DNA from: Strongylocentrotus purpuratus
Taxonomy: Eukaryota > Echinodermata > Echinoidea > Camarodonta > Strongylocentrotidae
Length of the DNA: 64,000 bases
Assembly: GCF_000002235.5 (NCBI RefSeq)
Contig: NW_022145552.1
Coordinates: 1,185,501 to 1,249,500, forward strand
Reading direction: 5' to 3'
Shown one piece after another: positions 25,062 through 34,600 of the stretch; positions within the stretch are counted from its first letter, which is position 1, and each line of letters starts with the position of its first letter. Below the pieces are notes generated by a model. That model ran no database searches, had not been told where the DNA came from, and saw only the letters and a list, made by a program, of their open reading frames with translations. The position numbers and the translations under genes are program-made.

Positions 25062-25344
25062 GATAATAATAATGATGGTAATAATAATAATAATAATAAT
25101 AATCTTTAAAGTCCACTACAAATTTTATTAAACCGAAACGGAAATTCTTTTTGCCCAATTGATCGTGAGCCCGGCAGCCACTGAGCAGCGCCAGATTGAC
25201 GATGCTCTATCCCTTATTGTTGAACGCCAAACAAGGTAGCAGCAACTCCCATCTTTTAACGTCTTTTGGTATGACGCGGCCGGGGTTCGAACCCACGACC
25301 TCCCGGTTGTGAGGCGGACGCTCTACTGACTGAGCCAACACACA
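25062..25344 (-). mobile_element. tRNA-derived SINE with (ATT)n tail
   Basis: The minus strand has an A-box-like TGGCTCAGTCAG, a CCGCCTCACAACCGG anticodon-arm-like segment and B box GGTTCGAACCC (25293-25283). An unrelated body of about 180 bp and a tail of ATT repeats (25060-25103) follow. The tRNA-like head lacks a proper acceptor stem, so this is a retroposon and not a tRNA gene. Confidence 0.8.
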
Positions 25345-25686
25345 CGGTATGCACATTGCTTAAACAACTTTCCATCCGAATTCATGTGATATACTTATAA
25401 ATAATTAAAGCTTAACATCTTAAGCATCTAAATAAAAGATCCAAATATCAAGCGCTCGTATGCAAATTAGTTACGTAAAGTAGACACTGCCTTGTGCGTC
25501 GGTGAATGACGCTTGAAACAGGTACTTCTCTCTTGGCACAATATCTCCTTGTCCCCTCTCATTCCAATACAAATAAAATCTAGAGCGCTAATGTATGTCC
25601 ATAGCACCATGATTTCTGTTAAGTTTTCTTAAACATTTTGAAGCGACATGTTTTTATGTTCCTTCTCTCTTTTATCTGAGCAGACG

Positions 25687-28600
25687 TTAGCAACATTTCA
25701 TTACAAACTGTTCTAGCTGTGCTAAATCGTCTTGAAAGAGTTGCACCTCGGTATCATCAAGCTTTCCTGCAAGAACAACGAGGCCGGCCATCTTGAAAGT
25801 CGTCGGCTGCATGGATTGAAATGTCTCCATATGGCCCTTCAGAGCTTCTTTATTGAAGATGAAATCGTGTACGACAACGACCATGTGATCTCTACCTGAA
25901 GAAGAAGAAAAGCAGAAGGAAAAGAAGAAGAAGCTAGAAAAATAAAGAAGGAATGACCCTCTGCTCATTAAAGTGTTTATACATAGCGTTACGCAGGACA
26001 AAATTATTAGAAGGTTTTGTGCTTTCGTTGCGGGAACTTATAACGCACCAAAACAATGATAATAAGGGTGTATCTACACATAATGGAAGTGATTTAACAC
26101 TAAAACAATAATAAAGGATAGTATGAATTTTCCAAATACTAAATACCGTTTGCCCCTCAATGCTGTAAAGGTTCTCTACCAAATTCAATAGATTAATATC
26201 AATCCATTAAGTAGCATTAAATTACACCATAAAGCCATCAACCGATAACACGCTTACATTTCCATCTCTTACCAAAGACCTTATTGCAGTACTTCAGGAA
26301 CTCGTCGTAGATTGAGTTTTGGACATCAGTGATGGAGAACCCCCTGTTATGGACCGAATGGCATAGAATCATGGCATCAGTTCTGTTCACCTTCGAGGGA
26401 AACTTGAAATCCTCTAGGCGGTTGTAAGGCAGCTCCAGCTCTTGAACGACGCACCTGGAAGAGTCTGATGAGGTCTGTAACTTCTTCTTGAGCCCATGGA
26501 TGCTCCTGATGCCCGAAGAGGTACAGAGATAGATGCTGGGCTTGCGTGTTGGCCATGCCCTCAAAAGTAACCATGGTAACCAGCCGAATAAAAGTAACAA
26601 AACAAAACTGTTCCCCAACCAACACAAAATGTGACCAAACCAACCCAACAAACCAGTGGACTTGTCTTCCTGGTACGCTTTGCCGCTCTTTCCATCTGTT
26701 GTTGCAGGTTGTTCTGGATTAATCTCAATGGCTGGAGGGTCTCCAGCTCTTGGTAATGGCGCCAAACTTGTCGAATCTATGATTAAAGAAAATGCAAGCA
26801 ACCGAGACACTGTACTTTTTGTCCGTAGACAAAAATATTTGTAGGTCAAATCGGCTACTATTAAAGCCCCACTGTCCTACTTGTAGCTACTTGCTCCCTC
26901 CATACACTCTAAAAATAGAGTGCAAAATTTTGCTGTGCAAAATCGCTGTTTAAAAAAGTTGGGTAAAGTATGCTAGGAGCTGAAAGATTATTCCGGTCGA
27001 AAGGTTGACCTGTACAATTCGTATTATAAGGTGATTAACTTCGGAGTTTGAACTACTTAAAAAACCTTATGCAAGTTATCAATACTTATCGATTACTCTG
27101 TGTTGCCTATGGAAATCATGTTCTCACTAATATGTGATTGTCATCCTTGTACATTAAGTTCAATAGGTGACGCACAAGGATGTTGAAATTGCCTTGGGTA
27201 TATTTGTTTAATGACCTATTCGATCATGTTTATGGTTATCTACGCGGCAGAAAGAAGATAACTATATAAACTTAATACCTTCTTGTGAATGGAAGTCATC
27301 TGCCAGGTGTTTCAGGTTTGCTTTCTTTAGCGCTTCCAGTAAACCAGATATCTGCTTTGCATCAGGGGTGTTCTCTTTCCAGTCCCGTAACATGCGCAAG
27401 ATTCCAGAACTCTCTTTAGGTTTACCATTTCCACAATACCCAGAGACTTCTGTGCGGCTGAATCCGAGTTCCCGACCTAGCGAACGAGCACTATCATCCT
27501 TACCCATAAGAGCCTTGGCCAGCTTTTCAAGGTTGCTGTCAGATATTCCACCTTGAATAATAAGAAAATATGCGTCTGTAAAATATAATACATTCACTGC
27601 TTTAAAAATATACGGGAGAAGCAATAGGGGCTGAGCGGCCTATGCCCTCTTTTTAAAACCGATAATGGAATATTTTACGTACACGCAGGAAAACCAGTCT
27701 TCCCAAATTTGTTCGTGTACCCCTAAATACCACACCCCAAAGGCCCTTCAAATGTGCTAATATTTTTATTTTAATTTTTCTTTATTTTGCCCCCTTTTCT
27801 TGCTTTAAACAAATATTGTCGTCATTATATGCCCCCGCCCTTTTACCAAATCCCGGACCCGCGCCTCTACCTATAGCTGCAAAAACTAACATATACGGCT
27901 TGTGAAGCAAATTGAATGATGGAACAAAGAAAATTAATGAAAGTAAGTTAATACTAATCAATTATTTGATGCTTTAGTAACGAAGATAAAGGAAACAATT
28001 TTCCCGATTTCAGCGTTGTTTTTATTGTGTTTCATGTGTCTATTGTTTTGTTTTTAAATACACACACATATATATACATATATACATACATATATATATA
28101 TTCAGGTCATGAGTATCCAGAAATGTGTAGCGCCTCTCTTATCTATTGAGGGAACTAAAGTTCATCGTCCATTAGTCAGGAAGGTCAGGTCGGGCCTCAT
28201 TGCTGACAAAGGCTGTGGCTAAACAGCTGAACGTTTTGGAGGTAAAGAATTTTATATTAAGAAGAAAATTCAACTTTCAAACAAGATAACTATTATACCT
28301 TTATCTGTGTAACCCTTCATGGGGTGTTCCTGGGGCGGGTCACGGATGGCTGTCAACCGTTTGAGACCAACCTGAACGCCCGCTTCTGAAGAGGATGAAG
28401 TGGCAGTGTTGGATCGTCCGTAACCAAAACGAACTGGTTCTGTTTCCATCGGAGTGGAAAAGCTAGAATATTTCGGGTCAAATTGAAAACCGCCGCTCTT
28501 CGAATGTCGTGGAGAACTCTGAAAATGAAACAAATAAAAATAAAATGTGAGTTTGAACTACTTATAAAATATTTTATCCAAAAAGAGAGACTCATCCAAA

Positions 28601-31600
28601 GCTCTGATGATCCTTCTTTCACCAGGTATATCTACAAAGTGCTCTAACATGTAACAATTAAGATTCATTGATAATATTACTTCAGGACTGGTAACACTAG
28701 GTGTCACTGAGACATGGTTTACAAGTAAAGCTGATAGGAACCTTTTTATCTATTTCTGGTTTTAATCTTGTGAACAACAATAGACCAAGCAGACGTGGGG
28801 GTGTTGCTTTGTACATCCCTTCCCAGGTAGAATTCCAGATACATCATGACCTTAATACAATGTCGGACCAAATAGAAACTGTTTTTGTTGAGATTGATAA
28901 CCCTGATTAAAAGAATCATATTATAGGTGTTGTATACGGCTCGGTGTAAAAATGTCAGAGGAAAAAATGTCAGAGGTAAAAATGTCAGAGGAAAAAATGT
29001 CAGAGGTAAAAATGTCAGAGGTAAAAATTTCAGAGGTAAAAATGTCAGAGGTAAAAATGTCAGAGGTAAAAATGTCAGAGGTAAAAACGTCAGAGGTAAA
29101 AATGTCAGAGGTAAAAATGTCAGAGGTAAAAATGTCAGAGGTATAAAATAAAAACAAAAGCATGTGACAAGTTTGTTATGGTTACACCCGGGTTATATAT
29201 TAGGCTTATCGAAAAAGAACAGCGAGGGATATTCTGCAGTCGTTATTTCACCGCTGCTTTATTCTCCACTTTCCCAGTTTAAATTTATTTACCTTTCGGC
29301 CCCAAAATGTGACTTTTTGCTCTATTATTGTCGAAGGAAGACGGGGGGGGGGGGGGGGTATTCTTCTTCTGGGGCACGGTAACCCGGCTGCTCTCCCCCT
29401 TCCTCTTATATGCTTTGCTATATATCCTTCCGAACAGTGGTCAATTCCTAGGCAGAGCAGGCAGACTAATGGGACATGGTTTCTACTCCGAGTTTCGCGC
29501 CTTGCACGCAGTCATCAGGCAACTGATAGCATTCTTAAAAGTACATGGTTTATCCTACAACCTTAAAGGGAAAGTCCATCCCCAAAATAAGTTTGTTTCG
29601 ATAGATGCAGAATAATAAGAAAATCAGGTGAGTGAAAGTTTGAGCAAATTCTGAATGAAAATAAGAAAGTTATGAATTATTGAAGTTGTGATCAATCAAA
29701 TACAAATTGGCCACTCTGTGACTTATTATACGAGCTCTCCTTCATTTGCTTTGTGCATAATATTCCATAAAATCATGTTTTCTTCGTTATTGATGACGGA
29801 ATATATATTTGTTCCTTGCAGGGGGAGTATAGAAACATATTTGCAATTATTATATTTAGGGTGCATGCATGGTTGAAATTTTTCTTGAGGGAAAATGAAA
29901 ATTTTAGATTTTTTTAGTACTGAGCAAATGGAAGTTGAGCTCGCATGATACGTCACAGAGTTGCCAATTTGTGTTTGATTGATCACAACTTCAAAAATCC
30001 TAACTTCCTTATTTTTAATCGGAATTTGCTCAAACTTTCACTGACTTGTTTCTCTCATTTTTCTACTCCTATTAAAACTAACTTAATTTCAGGGTGGACT
30101 TCCCCTTTAAATCGGTACAAATACCCCTAAAATAAGACTTAACTAAAAAAAAACAATTGGAATTACTCATGAGTATTCTTATTGTATTGTATTCAGGTAT
30201 TGTAGTCTTATTGTATTGTATAGCTCTTATTTTGTGCGTATTTGTACCAAGGTTGTAGAGGAGTCATGTACTTTGACGAAAGCTATCAGTTGTCTGATGA
30301 TCGCTTGCGAGGCGTGAAACTCGGAGTAGCAACCATGCATGTCCCATTAGTCTGCCTTATTCAATATTGATATACCGGTATATTATGCTTTTGTATAAGC
30401 AAATGGTACTGGTACACTGAGCAAACTTCTGGGGGAAAAGATTTCTAAAATCGAGAAGTTTGGCCATGTTTTATAGGCTGAGTTGTCGCTCCATGGTGTA
30501 ATCATTAAATAAAAAGAAAAGTCAGTACAGCCAACAAAATAGGAACAGATATCTATGACCCCCCCCCCCCCCACTTCTCCTTCACTTTTGAAGATTGTTG
30601 GACATTTCAACTGCGTGGAAATGACTACTATTATATGTAATTTCCAATAAATGCATATTTCCGACAATTCCACTTTCTTGTGGGCTTGGTATTTTGATAC
30701 TCTGAAAGTAGGGTCCATGCTGAAACAAAGCAGAAAGCCATGTTATCAGTGCTAACCGCACCATCACATTCCCGAAGTGCTCACGTTGCAATAAAATATT
30801 GTCGATTACTATTGCGGTATAGAGTAGTCTGGGAAAAATCAATAAGCAGCTTTGTTACTCCGATACAAAGCAGCAAGCCGCCCATGTTACATCAATTAAA
30901 GAGAAGGTTGAGTTCTGGGGAAAGGTGAACAATAATGTGTGAGCGTTTGTTATCATTCTTATTATGCAAGTGTGGAAGAACATCAAAGAAAAAAGTTATT
31001 CCCTGAAAATCTATTTCATATGACTTCATATCCCAGATATGACAAGTAACAGCTTTAAAATGAGGCCCGATAATAATGTATGCCATATGTTTGTGTAGTC
31101 CCATATCAATATCTTTCTGTGTACCAAAGATTTTATCATTTTGATGACTCCAAAACCTTGCACTACACACCAATACTTACATGTTTATGCTAGATGATCA
31201 ACCTTTTCTGATTGCTTCCACACCGTTTCTTTCACAATGCAATCGCAAGACCAGAACTCAACTTTATCTTTAAATGCCAACCGCACCATCACATTTTAGA
31301 GAAGCGCGCGCTTTGCAGAGGTTCGGTTTAAATTACATTGTTATTTATAATAGACCAGTTCACGGTTAGCACATTACTGCAATGACCCCGAATATCCACA
31401 GATCTTCAAAACATGAAGAGGTCCCACTTTGTACATTTTAAAATAATCATTCCTACAGCGATGGAGGTGCTAAATAAATAACCTTTGTTTCCCCTTTTCA
31501 ATTGTACTTCCACCTGTGTACCACGGAGTGCACTGCCTGTGCATAAATGAATAATGATTACATAACTTTCGTGAGCAGGTATCCAGTAGTTCGTCTCCGT

Positions 31601-34600
31601 GTTCTTCAAAATTTGTTCTGCAATGACCTTTATCTGCTCATGCTCAGACTGCAACCGTGAACTGGCTTATTGTCGGAGAGTTTAAAATGGGGATGAGCTT
31701 CTGAATCGAGACGGTCTTTTACTTTTTGGAGTGGGTTTTTAGTTTTCGGAGCGACTTTTTACTTTTCGGGCGACTTCTTGTTTTTTCTCATTCTTACTCC
31801 ACTTCCATTGCCGCCATGAGGTGCTAAAAGCTTTAGCAGAGTTCGGGGCGCCCAGCCCTTATATGTAACTTTTCGTGATTCCTCGTGATTATGTAACTAT
31901 TTTGTACTAAATGCACTACTCACTTTAACACTTGACTTTTGTCGAGAATTTTCATTTCTTCGTTTGGTCTTTGTTCGTCTCTGGAATGTTACACGGGCTA
32001 TGTTGCAGGCTGCCACCGGCCAAACCGGTCCGTTTCACAAACATTAACACATCAACCAATTCAAAATATCAAAAAATGTTAGACATTCATTATATGCAAG
32101 CCTGATCACAACAAAATAAATTTCAAAATCTATTTTCCACATTGTATTATCCTCGAAACATGTACGAAATACAACACACAGCCATTTATAAAATTTACAT
32201 TATGAAAGAAAGGAATATAATAGACTAGCCCATGCAGTAGCAGTACGTCTCAACATTCTGTGTGATAAAAGTGTTGAGATATTATGACGGCACTCATTTT
32301 TTTTGCTTGTACCTCTGACATTTTTACAACTGACATTTTTTCCTCTGACATTTTTACCTCTGACATTTTTACCTCTGACATTTTTACCTCTGACATTTTT
32401 ACCTCTGACATTTTTACCTCTGACATTTTTTCCTCTGACATTTTTACCTCTGACATTTTTACCTCTGACATTTTTACCTCTGACATTTTTACCTCTGACA
32501 TTTTTTCCTCTGACATTTTTTCCTCTGACATTTTTACCTCTGACATTTTTACCTCTGACATTTTTACCTCTGACATTTTTACCTCTGACATTTTTACCTC
32601 TGACATTTTTTCCTCTGACATTTTTACCTCTGACATTTTTTCCTCTGACATTTTTACCTCTGACATTTTTACCTCTGACATTTTTACCTCTGACATTTTT
32701 ACCTCTGACATTTTTTCCTCTGACATTTTTTCCTCTGACATTTTTACCTCTGACATTTTTACCTCTGAAATTTTTTCCTCTGACATTTTTACCTCTGACA
32801 TTTTTACCTCTGACATTTTTACCTGGCACCGTTGTATACAGGCCTCCAAATAGTAACTTTAATGATTTTGTAACTGAATTCCAGTCAATCCTAGAAAATC
32901 CACTTTTAGTAGAAAAGTCAATATATCTTATGGGAGACTATAATTTAAATCTATTACTTTGTAATAATGATAATCGAATTGATGTTTTTCTAAATATGTT
33001 AATGTCTTTCTCCTTATTGCCCCTTATCAATAAGCCAACAAGAATTACAGAATTTTCCAGTACTTTAATTGACAATATTTTCTGTAATGTACAATCATAT
33101 CCACCCTCTGGAATTATAGCATCTGATATATATGATCATTATCCTGTGTATTGTAGGTGGTCTTTGGGGAAATTGAATCGTAAATCCAGAGGCAGGAAAA
33201 TATGTACGCAAAGGTACTCCTGAAAATATTGCCAAATTGAGAGAAGCATTAATAGCAACTGATTGGAATGATGTTTTTTCAGATCAAAATGTTGAAAGCG
33301 CTTTTGAAAATTTCTTTAATACATTCAAGTTGTTGTATGATGGGAATGTCCCAGTGGTTGAATAGTGAATACAAAAAGAAAAACTATAATAAAGTTCGTC
33401 GTATGCCATGGATAACTAAATCAATATTAAAGTATATAATACTAAGGAAAACGAGTTGTATTATCAATATAAAAGGAGAAGCTCAGATTTTATGTGGAGA
33501 AAGTATTCTAATTATAGAAATACTCTTACCTTTGTATTACGTACTGCAAAGAATCAATATTATTCTGCTCGATTTAAAATGACATTTAATGAAATTAAAA
33601 ATACATGGAAAGTAATTAGAAGTATTTTTAAATCACCTTTAAAAACTTCAAATATTAATTGTATAATTGTGAATTGTTGTTCCGTAGAAGATCTATCCCT
33701 AGATGTCAGAAGAACTTTTTTGATTTTATGCAAGGTAGCCTATTTTTGATGCCCATGAATGAAGCAGAACTGCTTAAACTTGTGAACTCGCTACAAAAGA
33801 AAGCCATGCGTATATGTACTGATTCTTCCTATCCCTTGTTTTCAAAACTAAAAACTCTAAATATTCTACAAATAGCACTTTTCATGTTTCGCTTACACAA
33901 TGGTCTACTACCTTCATACTTCCCCCCATTGTTTAATTTGAATTCAACCATCCACTCTTACCCTTAAAGGCAAACTGAAAAATTCCATTTAAAGTAGATA
34001 TTCATTGATTTTAAAAACTAACTTTATTTTCATTATTGCAAAGTTGAAACTGTGATTCGACAAGGTTATCAAAATTCAATGCTTGGAAACATTCGAAGTA
34101 ATGATTATTATAAATTACAAAACGCTTAAATACAGCCCCGGCATAGCACCTGAAGAGCTCTCCGAACGCTGCTGAGATGTGTGATATCACAGTATGGACA
34201 TGACTTGCACAAGCAGACGATGCCCCATGACATCTCACACATTTTCAGTGCCTGTGTTTTCATCTTCTTTGAGTTCTTTCTCTTACTTCACTACCGTCAG
34301 GCTAAATGTATAATCTATTGCCTCACTCTAAACCCCGCGCATGGTTTTATTTTGATGACAAATGCAGCGATACAAAAATAATGGAATATGTCGCTTGTAA
34401 ACAAAATAAGACGCCATTGTATATTCAGCTGCACACACCGGGGTATGTTCGGCGTTTCAAGATGGAACAAATGCCGTCCTTAATAGCATTCCGGGGGTTT
34501 TCAATTTGAAAGTCTGGTTTCTTTGATTGTTAATTAATCCCTATCCTGTGTATTTACAAGCAAAAGATGTTCGTGTGTACATTGACTGTTCATTCAACAA

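Larger units (their letters stand above)
28938..32830. mobile_element. Foldback (TU-like) transposon with 15-bp-repeat inverted ends
   Basis: Flanked by the 9-bp direct repeat GTTGTATAC (28929-28937 and 32831-32839). The ends are inverted tandem arrays of the 15-mer GTCAGAGGTAAAAAT: about 13 units on the left and about 34 on the right. Outside the arrays the tips are similar (left GGCTCGGTG, right GGTGCCAG). From memory, sea urchin TU elements have long inverted ends with an outer domain of 15-bp tandem repeats; I have not checked sequence identity. The interior holds a MITE, an inverted repeat pair and an OTU-like fossil; no transposase was recognised. Confidence 0.85.

Noticed and set aside
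25265-25340. Possible tRNA gene (minus strand, with good A and B boxes)
   Set aside because: No paired acceptor stem, and the sequence runs on into a SINE body with an (ATT)n tail.
28945-29145. CRISPR-like array
   Set aside because: Units are contiguous 15-mers without unique spacers, in animal DNA, and bounded by transposon ends.
32200-33223. Long open frames of up to 306 codons over the 15-bp array
   Set aside because: The unit length is a multiple of three, so frames on both strands stay open; the peptides are simple MSEVK, NVRGK, SDIFT or LPLTF repeats. The far end of the plus-strand frame runs into the LINE endonuclease by chance.
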